From Winogradskyella schleiferi (GTDB taxonomy: Bacteria > Bacteroidota > Bacteroidia > Flavobacteriales > Flavobacteriaceae): 64,000 nt of DNA. Of this stretch, positions 8,859 through 18,209 are shown one piece after another; the first letter of the stretch is position 1; every line of letters starts with the position of its first letter. Under the pieces are notes generated by a model that was not told the DNA's origin, made no database searches, and saw nothing but the letters and a program-made list of their open reading frames with translations. A program made the translations under genes and the position numbers. The stretch is from the NCBI RefSeq assembly GCF_013394655.1, contig NZ_CP053351.1, positions 2,324,501 through 2,388,500 of the forward strand. Direction: 5' to 3'.

Positions 8859-11198
8859 CTACTTTGTATTAAGAACGTCAAGTTTCGCAAAACGCAGCAA
8901 CAATTTTTTGGTATCACCATTCTGGAATTTTATTTCCGCCTTAGCATCAGCACCTTTGCCTTCTAACTTAATGACTTCACCTCTACCAAAACGTTGATGG
9001 TTTACAACATCACCAACAGTTAGTTTAGAATCAAATAAATTCGCAGATGCACTTGACTTCGTTTTTTTCACCGGTTTCATTTTTTTCGGTGCACTAATCT
9101 CAAAATTTTCAGGTTTGGATTTCGTCTTTTTCTTGGCCATTTTAGCTGTTTTAGGTTTTGCAAATCTTACACGATTTGGTTCTATATCTCCAAATATGGA
9201 GGCGTCTAACATAGGATTAAAACGTTCTTTTAATGGTGTCGTAATATTCACAAACTCATCATCAATTTCTTCAATGAATCTGCTTGGCTCGGCATCAATT
9301 AATTTTCCCCATCGATATCGAGACAATGTATAAGTTAAATAGGCTTGTTTTTCGGCTCTCGTCAAAGCGACATAAAATAACCGTCGTTCTTCTTCCAATT
9401 CGCTTCGTGTGTTCATACTCATAGCACTTGGAAACAAATCCTCTTCCATACCAACGATAAAAACATGCCCGAATTCCAATCCTTTAGCCAAATGAATGGT
9501 CATTAGAGCCACATGGTCTGGATCGCCTTTATCAGCATCTAAATCAGTTGCCAAAGCGACATCCTCTAAAAATTCAGCTAACGAATCGCCAGCATCTGCC
9601 AGCTCCATTTGGCCTTCCACAAAGTCCTTTATACCATTGAGTAATTCTTGAACGTTATCGAGCTTGGTCACTCCTTCTGGTGTTCCGTCCTTCCCTAGTT
9701 CTCTGATTAAACCACTAGTTTTGGTTACATGTTCGGCCAGATCGAATGCATTTGCGGTTTGGTTCATTACTTTGTAACTTTCTATAAGTGTTACAAAATC
9801 ACGAAGTTTATTTTTTGTCCCATTATTGATATTGATGGAAATGGAATCAATATCCTTAATAACTTCATAAATTGTTTTTCCTGTAGCATTTGCCGCAACT
9901 ATCAATCGATCGACCGTTGTTTGGCCAATGCCTCTAGCTGGATAATTAATGACACGTTTTAAGGCTTCTTCATCAGCAGAATTCAAAATTAAACGCAAAT
10001 AAGCCGTGACGTCTTTAATTTCTTTACGTTGATAAAAGGATAAACCGCCATATATTCGGTATGGAATATCACGTTTTCTCAACGCATCTTCAATAGCTCT
10101 AGATTGCGCATTGGTACGATATAGAACGGCAAAATCACTGTTATGAAGTTGGTTGTTCATTTTGGTTTCCCAAATTGTACTAGCTACATAACGACCTTCA
10201 TCACCATCGGTCATGGCTCTGTGAACAATCACTTTTTCCCCAACATCATTTGCTGTCCAAACTATTTTATCGAGTTTGGTTTTATTGTGTTCAATTACCG
10301 AATTTGCAGCACCAACAATGTTTTTTGTAGAACGGTAATTCTGTTCCAAACGGTACATTTTAACATCATCATAGTCCTTTTGGAAATTCAGGATGTTATT
10401 GATATTTGCGCCACGGAATGCATAGATACTTTGCGCATCGTCTCCAACCACACAGATATTCTGAAAACGATCTGCCAATGCTCTTACAATGAGGTATTGC
10501 GAGTGGTTGGTATCTTGGTACTCATCGACCAAAATATAGCGAAACTTATTTTGATATTGCGCTAACACATTTGGAAAACGGGTTAATAGCTCATTGGTCC
10601 TTAGCAATAAATCATCAAAATCCATGGCTCCTGCTTTAAAGCAGCGCTCCACATATTCCTTGTAGATTTCTCCCATTTTCGGTCGCCTTGCCATAGCATC
10701 GGCTTCCATGAGTTCTGGGTTTCTAAAATACGCCTTTACAGTGACGAGACTGTTTTTATAAGATGAGATGCGGCTATATACCTGTTTCGTTTTATAAATA
10801 TCCTTATCAAGCCCCATTTCTTTAATAATGGCACCCATTAATTTCTGTGAATCTTGAGTATCGTAAATTGTAAAATTACTTGGAAAACCTAAATGATGCC
10901 CTTCAAAGCGTAAAATTTTGGCAAAAACAGAGTGAAACGTTCCCATCCAAAGGTTTTTAGCTTCACTATCGCCAACAATATCAGCGATTCTCCCCTTCAT
11001 TTCCTTAGCCGCTTTATTTGTAAAGGTCAAAGCCAAAATATTAAAGGAATCCACACCTTTGCTCATTAAATAAGCAATACGATAAGTCAACACACGGGTT
11101 TTACCAGAACCTGCGCCAGCAATGATAATCATTGGGCCATCGACCTGTAATGTAGGTGCTAATTGTGCGTCATTAAGTTGACTGAGATACTTTTCCAA
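8859..11198 (-). CDS. uvrD: UvrD/PcrA-type superfamily 1 DNA helicase
   Basis: A 779-residue 3'-to-5' DNA helicase of the UvrD/PcrA/Rep family, acting in nucleotide-excision repair, mismatch repair and replication restart. All SF1A motifs are visible: Q-motif LNDAQLAP, Walker A AGAGSGKTRVL (about residues 27-37), motif Ia ALTFTNKAAKEM, motif II ILVDEYQDTN, motif III VVGDDAQSIYAFRGA, motif IV LEQNYRST, motif V LMTIHLAKGLEF and motif VI VALTRAEK. The C-terminus ends in a Tudor-like segment (VGDVVNHQRFGRGEV) as in PcrA, which there contacts RNA polymerase. uvrA is also in this window but about 46 kb away. Confidence 0.92.
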   Translation of the reverse strand: MEKYLSQLNDAQLAPTLQVDGPMIIIAGAGSGKTRVLTYRIAYLMSKGVDSFNILALTFTNKAAKEMKGRIADIVGDSEAKNLWMGTFHSVFAKILRFEGHHLGFPSNFTIYDTQDSQKLMGAIIKEMGLDKDIYKTKQVYSRISSYKNSLVTVKAYFRNPELMEADAMARRPKMGEIYKEYVERCFKAGAMDFDDLLLRTNELLTRFPNVLAQYQNKFRYILVDEYQDTNHSQYLIVRALADRFQNICVVGDDAQSIYAFRGANINNILNFQKDYDDVKMYRLEQNYRSTKNIVGAANSVIEHNKTKLDKIVWTANDVGEKVIVHRAMTDGDEGRYVASTIWETKMNNQLHNSDFAVLYRTNAQSRAIEDALRKRDIPYRIYGGLSFYQRKEIKDVTAYLRLILNSADEEALKRVINYPARGIGQTTVDRLIVAANATGKTIYEVIKDIDSISININNGTKNKLRDFVTLIESYKVMNQTANAFDLAEHVTKTSGLIRELGKDGTPEGVTKLDNVQELLNGIKDFVEGQMELADAGDSLAEFLEDVALATDLDADKGDPDHVALMTIHLAKGLEFGHVFIVGMEEDLFPSAMSMNTRSELEEERRLFYVALTRAEKQAYLTYTLSRYRWGKLIDAEPSRFIEEIDDEFVNITTPLKERFNPMLDASIFGDIEPNRVRFAKPKTAKMAKKKTKSKPENFEISAPKKMKPVKKTKSSASANLFDSKLTVGDVVNHQRFGRGEVIKLEGKGADAKAEIKFQNGDTKKLLLRFAKLDVLNTK

Positions 11199-11427
11199 GC
11201 TGATTTTTTTTGAAGGAGTAAAATTACGGATTGTCTTATAGTTTTCCGCATTGAAATAGGATAAATTTTAAAACATAAGACTAAAAGACCGCTTCGCTAT
11301 TAGATATAAGATTGTTTCGCTTAAAGACTTTATAATATTAACAGATTGCCATCGATGTCCAAAGATGGGAATGAGATTCACAGAAAAAGAACCTTTAAGA
11401 TTACGGCAATTTAAAAATGATTTAAAA

Positions 11428-12999
11428 TTATTTAGTCTCCTTTTTACCATCACCTGTCATTGCTGAAAGCAAGCCTTCCCTCACATTTAACCAAATAAAA
11501 TTAAACACGGATTTGGTTACATCACGCTCTATATTGTTCTCATGCCCATAGCGGTAAGCATCTTTATCGTTTTCACTATCTTTCGAAACAAACAAATTGG
11601 CTATGGTCGATAAAAACTTGTTTTTCTCTTTTCCATCCTTTTGCATTATTGCAATTTCAAAATCCTCATATTTCATTTTTAAATCCACATTTGAATTTCT
11701 GGGATTTCCATTAATTGTAAAATAGGTCTGTTCCAACTCGCCATTAAAATCAACATTTAGGTTAGGTTGTGTAAACTGATCCATCTTTGCGGCATTTACA
11801 TAACCGAGATCTGCTTTAAATATAAACTGATCTGTTGTATCTGAGACTTTAAAATTCCAGTTGACTTCTAAAGGAGAATCTTCCATAAAACTTGTATTCA
11901 CCTTAATAACTGTTTCCGCTTCGCCATATATGTTTCCTAAATTTTTAATTGTAGCATTCATATTGGTAAAATCAAGTATTCCTGCTTTTTTATCTGATTT
12001 TACCTTCTCTAAATATGAAATTTTTCCTTCTGATATTTCTACAGTATTCAATCCTAATTCAAAATTCAAATTTCTTAGCATTGTGCCGTATAAAGGTTTA
12101 TAAGTTTCATCATCCGCTACTAGTTTATCTCTATAGATTTCGGTTTTAGGTGTAATTAACTGGACTTTATTCAAATTGAAAAAGAATTGATTAGCATCAT
12201 TAAAACCAAAATCCATATCAGATATTTTGACTTCCTTTACAATAATATTAAAATGATCGCGCTCAGTTTTCAGAATGTTTGAATATTCATCTCTGTCATA
12301 TTTTGTTTTTAGTTTGAAGTTTTTTAAAGTCGCGTTGTTATTCGTAACAAGAATCGAATCTGCGAACAAGTCATCAAATTCATTGGTTGCCCATTTCAAG
12401 TTTATAGCCGTTAATTTAAAATCTTGACAGTTAATTTTCTTTTCTTTGTTTGATGCCTTTGGATTGATCTGAAAGTCTTTTAATTCAAAATTCAATTTCG
12501 GGACACTTAAAATTATTGAATCAGTATCATACTCGGCAACTAAAAGGTCTGCATTATTAATGTTGATTTTTTCGATAGCAATAATCTGTTTTATTTTATC
12601 TACAAATCCACTTTTGTAATCTTCGTTCTGTACCACAGGATTATGCTTGTATTTTGTTATCAGTCGATCAATACTCAATTCTTCTACTGAAATTTTATCA
12701 CTAAATAAGAAATCCCAATAACTGATATCATTAATTTTTATGGCGTTAAGTTTCGCATCGATAATAGTTTTACTCGTAGTTTCACCAGTAATAGTAATTG
12801 ATGGCGTGACAAATTCTAAATTGCCTGTTAAAACATTGGCATCTATTGAAGCATAATCCACTTTTACCGATTCAGGCAATTCCTCAATAGCAGAAGTTAT
12901 TTTATTTTCTATAATTAGGTTTGCAATAACAATTAATAGTATCACTATCGCTATTACTATAGCAATTATTATCCCGAACTTTTTTTGCTTTTGATTCAT
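11428..12999 (-). CDS. Membrane-anchored AsmA/DUF748-like protein
   Basis: A 523-residue protein with one N-terminal membrane helix (about residues 9-30). The long extramembrane part is rich in beta-strands and has repeated phrases such as VDYASIDANVLTGNLEF and INNADLLVAEYDTDS. This layout resembles the AsmA/DUF748 superfamily of bridge-like proteins linked to outer-membrane lipid homeostasis. I see no catalytic motif. The family call rests on architecture and strand pattern, not on a hallmark residue. It stands alone between uvrD and a divergent small membrane-protein gene. Confidence 0.6.
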   Translation of the reverse strand: MNQKQKKFGIIIAIVIAIVILLIVIANLIIENKITSAIEELPESVKVDYASIDANVLTGNLEFVTPSITITGETTSKTIIDAKLNAIKINDISYWDFLFSDKISVEELSIDRLITKYKHNPVVQNEDYKSGFVDKIKQIIAIEKININNADLLVAEYDTDSIILSVPKLNFELKDFQINPKASNKEKKINCQDFKLTAINLKWATNEFDDLFADSILVTNNNATLKNFKLKTKYDRDEYSNILKTERDHFNIIVKEVKISDMDFGFNDANQFFFNLNKVQLITPKTEIYRDKLVADDETYKPLYGTMLRNLNFELGLNTVEISEGKISYLEKVKSDKKAGILDFTNMNATIKNLGNIYGEAETVIKVNTSFMEDSPLEVNWNFKVSDTTDQFIFKADLGYVNAAKMDQFTQPNLNVDFNGELEQTYFTINGNPRNSNVDLKMKYEDFEIAIMQKDGKEKNKFLSTIANLFVSKDSENDKDAYRYGHENNIERDVTKSVFNFIWLNVREGLLSAMTGDGKKETK

Positions 13000-13128
13000 A
13001 GTTTCATTGATATGTTTTCAAAATCTTTAAAATAAATTAACTTTACAGATTCGTGATTGAATTTACGCATAAGCCTGAGAATTTCTTAACGAATAACATA
13101 TTAATCTTAACCTAATAAAATAATTTCA

Positions 13129-13650
13129 ATGGATATTGATAACATCATAGAACTCATTTTTAGTATCGCTCCTGCCTTAGTTGTTGGTGCAATTGCCTAT
13201 TATTTCTTTAAGCAACATATTGAAAATGAAAACAGCCGAAGACGCTTTCTTTTACAGAAAGATTTGCAAAAAGAAACCTTCCCTTTGCGTTTACAAGCTT
13301 ACGAGCGTATGGCACTTTTTTTAGAGCGCATTGCACCTTCAAAATTACTAACAAGAGTTAATCCAACTTCTTCATATAAGGAAGATTACGAAAGCTTACT
13401 CATAGCAACAATTGAGCAAGAATTTGAACATAATTTATCGCAGCAGATTTATGTTAGTGACCAATGTTGGTCGATAACACAAGCGGCAAAAAACGCGACT
13501 ATTCAGTTGATTAGAAAAGCAACCATAAACGAAAAAACGGATACAGCAAACAAACTTCGAGAGGTGATTTTAACAGAACTTATGGACAAACCTGCGCCTA
13601 GTAAAGCTGCGCTTTCTTTTATTAAACAGGAAGTAAGTGAGATGTGGTGA
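13129..13650 (+). CDS. Conserved small membrane-anchored protein, function unknown
   Basis: A 173-residue protein with one N-terminal membrane helix (about residues 7-27). A short basic cytoplasmic stretch (NSRRRFLLQKDLQKE) follows, then an all-helical soluble domain with FPLRLQAYERMALFLERIAP. The pattern is that of a protein conserved across Flavobacteriaceae without a known job. The neighbours give no clue: the gene upstream is divergent and bshA converges. The ATG at 13129 follows an A-rich leader. Directly after its stop codon the intergenic DNA turns into 7-nt phased words (13651-13828). Confidence 0.72.
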   Translation: MDIDNIIELIFSIAPALVVGAIAYYFFKQHIENENSRRRFLLQKDLQKETFPLRLQAYERMALFLERIAPSKLLTRVNPTSSYKEDYESLLIATIEQEFEHNLSQQIYVSDQCWSITQAAKNATIQLIRKATINEKTDTANKLREVILTELMDKPAPSKAALSFIKQEVSEMW

Positions 13651-13828
13651 ATAATGAAAAACGAAGAATTAAAAATAAATAATGAAGTTGGAAGGTTGGA
13701 TCTGGAGATGAAAGCCAAGTCATATTAAAAGCCTAAACTCTAAAAATACGGAGGCATCTGCTAAAACTCTACTCTGACTGCTTTACACTTTTTACTGTGG
13801 ACTGAGAACTGAAGACTGCCAACTGCGG
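13651..13828. repeat. Degenerate 7-nt phased word array between convergent genes
   Basis: The gap between the stop at 13650 and the bshA stop at 13842 is built of seven-base words. From 13651 to 13706 there are eight consecutive heptamers, for example ATAATGA at 13651 and again at 13679, and AGTTGGA at 13686. From 13794 to 13828 five exact consecutive units of the form ACTGnnn follow: ACTGTGG, then four more starting at 13801, 13808, 13815 and 13822. Phase between the two blocks is less regular. Confidence 0.75.
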
Positions 13829-13841
13829 ACTTAGCCCCCTT

Positions 13842-14978
13842 TCAATGTACCATAAAGGACTTCAAAGTTTCCTCATAAATAGCTTCGTACATAGGTACTA
13901 TCTTTCTGAGATCGAATTTTTTGGACTGTGCTTTGGCATTGACCTTAAACTGATTCAGGGTATCAATATCAGATAGGATTTTTATGGCGTTTTCCGACAT
14001 ATCATTCACAGCACCAACATCGCTTAAAAATCCTGAAAAACCATCTTCATTTACTTCAGATAATCCGCCTGTATTGGTAGAAATAACTGGTACACTACTC
14101 GCCATAGCCTCAAGGGCTGCTAAACCAAAACTTTCAGTTTTTGAGGGTAACAAGAATAGATCACTAAAACATAGAATTCGATCTATTTCGTGACTTTTCC
14201 CAAAGAAAACCACACGATTGGAAATCCCCAATTCCTCAACAAGTAACTCTGCAGCTTCTTTTTCCGGACCTTCGCCTACCAGCATCAATTTTGCCGGTAA
14301 TTCTTTTTGGATGTTATAGAAAATCTTGATCACATCCGGAATTCGTTTAACCTCCCTGAAATTACTAATATGTGTTATAATACGCTCCTCATTAGTGGCC
14401 ATCATTTCACGTTGGCAATCTGTAAAATTATGATCGTATTTTTCTAAATCTATAAAATTAGGTATGACGTGAATATCTCTTTTAATATTGAACAAACGCA
14501 TGGTATCTTCCTTTAAACTTTCTGAAACCGAAGTTACAGCGTCAGATTTATTAATACTAAAAGTTACTGCAGGTTTGTAAAATGGATGACTTCCCACTAA
14601 CGTAATATCTGTGCCGTGCAATGTGGTGACAATAGGAATTAAAATCCCTTCATCCATAAGCATCTGTTGTGCCATATATGCCGCATAAGCATGAGGAATG
14701 GCGTAATGCACATGCAATAATTCAATCCCATGCAATTTTACCATATCTACTAATTTACTCGATAAAGCCAACTCATAAGGCTGATACAAAAATAATGGGT
14801 ATTCTGGCACATGGACTTCATGAAAATGAACATTATTACTCAACAACTCTAATCGTACAGGTTGACTGTAGGTTATAAAATGAATCTCATGACCACGTTT
14901 TGAAAGCTCTAAGCCCAATTCCGTAGCTACTACTCCACTTCCTCCAAATGTTGGGTAACAAACTATTCCTATTTTCAT
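13842..14978 (-). CDS. bshA: N-acetyl-alpha-D-glucosaminyl L-malate synthase (bacillithiol pathway)
   Basis: BshA transfers N-acetylglucosamine from UDP-GlcNAc to L-malate, the first step of bacillithiol synthesis, in the cytoplasm. It is a GT4-family retaining glycosyltransferase of 378 residues, close to the usual length. The N-terminus MKIGIVCYPTFGGSGVVATELG is the BshA opening with its glycine-rich loop. HGTDITLVG, HISNFREVKRIPDV (acceptor and donor cleft) and the donor EX7E region SKTESFGLAALEAMASS are all visible. It points to a thiol system that can support bacillithiol-dependent enzymes elsewhere. It is monocistronic here. Confidence 0.92.
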   Translation of the reverse strand: MKIGIVCYPTFGGSGVVATELGLELSKRGHEIHFITYSQPVRLELLSNNVHFHEVHVPEYPLFLYQPYELALSSKLVDMVKLHGIELLHVHYAIPHAYAAYMAQQMLMDEGILIPIVTTLHGTDITLVGSHPFYKPAVTFSINKSDAVTSVSESLKEDTMRLFNIKRDIHVIPNFIDLEKYDHNFTDCQREMMATNEERIITHISNFREVKRIPDVIKIFYNIQKELPAKLMLVGEGPEKEAAELLVEELGISNRVVFFGKSHEIDRILCFSDLFLLPSKTESFGLAALEAMASSVPVISTNTGGLSEVNEDGFSGFLSDVGAVNDMSENAIKILSDIDTLNQFKVNAKAQSKKFDLRKIVPMYEAIYEETLKSFMVH

Positions 14979-15168
14979 GTTTTGTATTAAGTTATAAGTG
15001 CCTAAAGTTTTGAGTACTTAAGGTTATGTGTTTGGTTATGGTTGTTTTCAATCCAGACTTCTTGCACATTTATTATGTCAGTCTTTTTCTAGTTCTAAGT
15101 TGATAAAGTTAGTGATTTCACTTCGTCCTGATTTAAATTTAAGTACTTTTTAACGAAGTCCTTTTTTA

Positions 15169-15250
15169 ACTTTAAGTACTTCTAACTTGTAACTTTAAAC
15201 ACTTTATAAAAACTTTATGCACTTTAAGTACTTCTAACTCTAGGCACTTC
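15169..15250. repeat. Array of ACTT-led 7- and 9-nt words with a 19-bp direct repeat
   Basis: The gap upstream of bshA ends in consecutive words that each begin ACTT or ACTC, of length 7, 9 or 11, such as ACTTTAAGT, ACTTCTA and ACTTTATGC. One 19-base stretch occurs twice exactly, at 15169-15187 and 15221-15239, 52 bases apart. Looser words of the same kind extend left toward 15133. The array runs into the 3' end of the GH3 fusion gene. Confidence 0.7.
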
Positions 15251-18209
15251 ATTCAATAATCGCTTCATAAATCAAACGTTGAATCTCAGTCCTAATATTT
15301 TCTCTGAGTAATAGGTTTTTACCAGCTTGAGGATAGGTTCTATTGGCTAAAAAGATATATACAATTTCTTCTTCGGGATCTGCCCAAGCATAAGTTCCAG
15401 TAAATCCTGAATGCCCAAAACTGGTCATGGATAAACAACCACAGGTTGGTCCTTCATCGCCCAACTGAGGTTTATCGAATCCGATGCCGCGTCGGTTATT
15501 GTTACCACAATAATAACAGTAATTAAATTTATCTATTGTTTCAGGTTCAAGATACCGTTTGCCTCCATAAAAGCCTTTTTGCAGATACATTTGCATTATT
15601 TTCGCTACATCGTTGGCATTACTAAAAATACCTGCATGACCTCCTACACCGCCTTGCATTGCAGCTCCCATATCGTGGACATAGCCATGCACTTTTTTAT
15701 AGCGATAATAGTTATCTATTTCTGTTGGTACAATATCTTTTAAACTGAACTTTTTTCGTGGATTGTAGGTGGTGTGATTTGCTCCTAAGGATTTATAAAA
15801 ACGATCCTCAGCAATTTCACTTAAGGGCTTATCGTAAAAGTCTTCCAAATAATCATTCAGAATATAATAAGGTAAATCACTATAGCGATATCGTAAACTT
15901 GATAGTAAATCGCTTTCTTGTATGATTTTCTGAATGGAATCCTTATAATCATTGCGCATAAAAAGCGTATTAGTAACCTCTATTTCGAAACCATTAGTAC
16001 GTTTTTTTCTGTAATATTTAGGATCTGGTTTTTGAGAAACCGTATCTAATGTGGCATAATAAAACGGAATCCACGGTTTGAGCTGCGCGTAGTGCGACAA
16101 CATTTTCTTTAAGGTTACATTCTTCTTATTTGTGTTTTTATATTCTGGTATTAACTTGCTCAGTTTATCATCGAGCGCTAAGGACCCTTTTTCTTCAAGC
16201 TCCATTAAAACAGGTAATGTTGCCAATATTTTTGTCAATGACGCTACGTCATAAATATCATCAAAATCAACTTTATTCTTTTTGGCATAAGTATGATAAC
16301 CAAAATTCTTGTTATAAATCACTTTTCCTTTTCGCGCGACCAACAATTGAATTCCAGGCGTCATTTTACCATTAACAGCAAGATTGGCAACAGAATCTAT
16401 TCGGCTTAATAATTGAGAATCCATACCAACGCGTTCCGGTAAACCATAACTTAAACTCATCAATGAATTATATGATTCTCCTGTACCTACCGGAAAAAAT
16501 TGCCCAGTACTAACTGGCAGTTTTCCTTTTGCAGGAATGGCTCCAAAAATCAATTGTGCCGATTTTTCTTGTGCTATTTTACTGTTCTGATAGCTCATTA
16601 CAATACCTTCTATATTTTCAACAGATAACAAATCGTTTAACGCATAGGGTCTAGCGAAAACATCTAGGATAACGGTATTGGTTCTAGCAATTTCGTACAA
16701 CCAAGCCATTTCCTTTTGTGAGAATTCAAAATCTTTCCAAGGACTGGCATTAGACCTGTGAAAACCAATAATGACGGTGTTGTAATTCTGAAGTTTTGTA
16801 ATTATAGCATCCAATTTATCGGCTTTGATCTCATGAACTTTGGTGTATTTTTTCAATTCGTCCAAAAACACGGAACCCTCATCATCGCCAAGGGTTACAT
16901 ACGCAATTTTCTTCGTTTGTAAATCTCGAAGTGGTAACAATGAATTGGTGTTTTTTACAACCGTAATGGCATTTTCCATGAGTTCTTCATAGAGTAAATC
17001 ATCTTTAAGTCGGTTTAAGTCTTTTTCTAAATTATAAATGCCAATCGGCGAATAATTATTCAGTCCGACTTTATATTTAGCCATCAGAATTTTCTTCACT
17101 GAATGTGCTAATCGTTCTTCTGTAATGGTTTTATTATTATAGGCTTCAACAAATTTAGCGATACCTTTTTCTGGATCTTCAGACATTAACATCACATCAT
17201 TTCCTGCTAAAAATGCCATTAAGTCAATTTCGCCTCCTTTTACCAAACTCTTTGTTCTCGTTGCGCCATCTACGCCTTTTTCAACATAATCTGCAGCACC
17301 TTTCATGGTTAAGGCATCTGTAAAAATCAAACCATTAAAACCTAATTGCCCTTTTAAAATATCAGTTACAATATGTTTGGATAACGATGAAGGGAATCCT
17401 CGTCGTGCTTCTAAACTCGGTACATTCAAATGCGCCACCATGACACTCGCTAAACCTTCCTTTATCAGTTTTCTATAGGGATAAAGCTCAACAGAATCGA
17501 TTCGTTTGGCACTAAAATTAACAGTTGGCAACTCTAAATGCGAATCTTTCTCCGTATCGCCATGACCAGGAAAATGTTTAGCATTAGCCAAAGTTCCTGC
17601 ACTTTGCATACCTTTCATAAAGGCTAAGCCTTTTTCAGTAACATTATCCCGATCTTCTCCAAAAGATCGGTTACCAATAATCGGATTTTTGGGGTTGGTA
17701 TTGATATCTACGGCTGGTGCAAAATTAAAATGAACACCAAGGCGTCTGCAATGTTCTCCGATTTGTCGTCCGGCTTGTTCTACCAATTTATTATCTGAAA
17801 TTGCACCAAGAGTCATATTCCAAGGAAAGGCATAAGTGGAATCTAAGCGCATGCTCAAACCCCATTCTGCATCCATACCTATCAACAATGGAATTTTAGA
17901 AGCCGCTTGTAATTCATTATTCAGTTTTGCTTGGCGAATAGGACCACCTTTAGAATAGATCAAACCTCCAATATGTTGTTCGGTAATTAACTTGGCGATA
18001 TCATTTTCATGGGCTCTTCCCTGATTCGAAAACACTTGAACCATAAATAATTGGCCGATTTTCTCTTCAAGTGACATGGAGTTATAAAGATTATTTACCC
18101 ATTTCTGTTGTTGGATAGAGTCTTTAGTTTGAAGTGGCTTTTCAGTATAATTTTGTGCAAAACTAACTTGAAAGTAACTGCATATAAGAAAAAGGGCAAA
18201 GTAACGCAT
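15249..18209 (-). CDS. Exported GH3 beta-N-acetylhexosaminidase fused to a beta-lactamase-like domain
   Basis: A 986-residue exported fusion. After a signal peptide (about residues 1-18), residues about 35-380 are a glycoside hydrolase family 3 (NagZ-like) domain. It has KHFPGHGDTEKDSHLELP, the Asp/His pair typical of NagZ, and the nucleophile Asp in IFTDALTMKGA. A GH3 C-terminal segment follows. From about residue 600 there is a class C beta-lactamase or DD-peptidase-like domain with the SxxK motif in VASLTKI, YSD as the YxN-like motif, and HSGFTGT in the place of KTG. This fusion is known from Bacteroidota and suggests trimming of peptidoglycan sugars and peptides in the periplasm. Both active sites look intact. 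Confidence 0.88.
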   Translation of the reverse strand: MRYFALFLICSYFQVSFAQNYTEKPLQTKDSIQQQKWVNNLYNSMSLEEKIGQLFMVQVFSNQGRAHENDIAKLITEQHIGGLIYSKGGPIRQAKLNNELQAASKIPLLIGMDAEWGLSMRLDSTYAFPWNMTLGAISDNKLVEQAGRQIGEHCRRLGVHFNFAPAVDINTNPKNPIIGNRSFGEDRDNVTEKGLAFMKGMQSAGTLANAKHFPGHGDTEKDSHLELPTVNFSAKRIDSVELYPYRKLIKEGLASVMVAHLNVPSLEARRGFPSSLSKHIVTDILKGQLGFNGLIFTDALTMKGAADYVEKGVDGATRTKSLVKGGEIDLMAFLAGNDVMLMSEDPEKGIAKFVEAYNNKTITEERLAHSVKKILMAKYKVGLNNYSPIGIYNLEKDLNRLKDDLLYEELMENAITVVKNTNSLLPLRDLQTKKIAYVTLGDDEGSVFLDELKKYTKVHEIKADKLDAIITKLQNYNTVIIGFHRSNASPWKDFEFSQKEMAWLYEIARTNTVILDVFARPYALNDLLSVENIEGIVMSYQNSKIAQEKSAQLIFGAIPAKGKLPVSTGQFFPVGTGESYNSLMSLSYGLPERVGMDSQLLSRIDSVANLAVNGKMTPGIQLLVARKGKVIYNKNFGYHTYAKKNKVDFDDIYDVASLTKILATLPVLMELEEKGSLALDDKLSKLIPEYKNTNKKNVTLKKMLSHYAQLKPWIPFYYATLDTVSQKPDPKYYRKKRTNGFEIEVTNTLFMRNDYKDSIQKIIQESDLLSSLRYRYSDLPYYILNDYLEDFYDKPLSEIAEDRFYKSLGANHTTYNPRKKFSLKDIVPTEIDNYYRYKKVHGYVHDMGAAMQGGVGGHAGIFSNANDVAKIMQMYLQKGFYGGKRYLEPETIDKFNYCYYCGNNNRRGIGFDKPQLGDEGPTCGCLSMTSFGHSGFTGTYAWADPEEEIVYIFLANRTYPQAGKNLLLRENIRTEIQRLIYEAIIE

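Noticed and set aside
10143..10565. 140-codon plus-strand reading frame inside uvrD
   Set aside because: It lies wholly within the helicase gene, whose motifs are complete on the other strand. The product is Cys/Ile-rich without any domain.
11268..11453. Short minus-strand reading frame between uvrD and the AsmA-like gene
   Set aside because: It lies in word-like intergenic DNA (ATAAGAC, ATTAGAT, TTTCGCT words) and overlaps the 3' end of the AsmA-like gene. It has no protein-like features.
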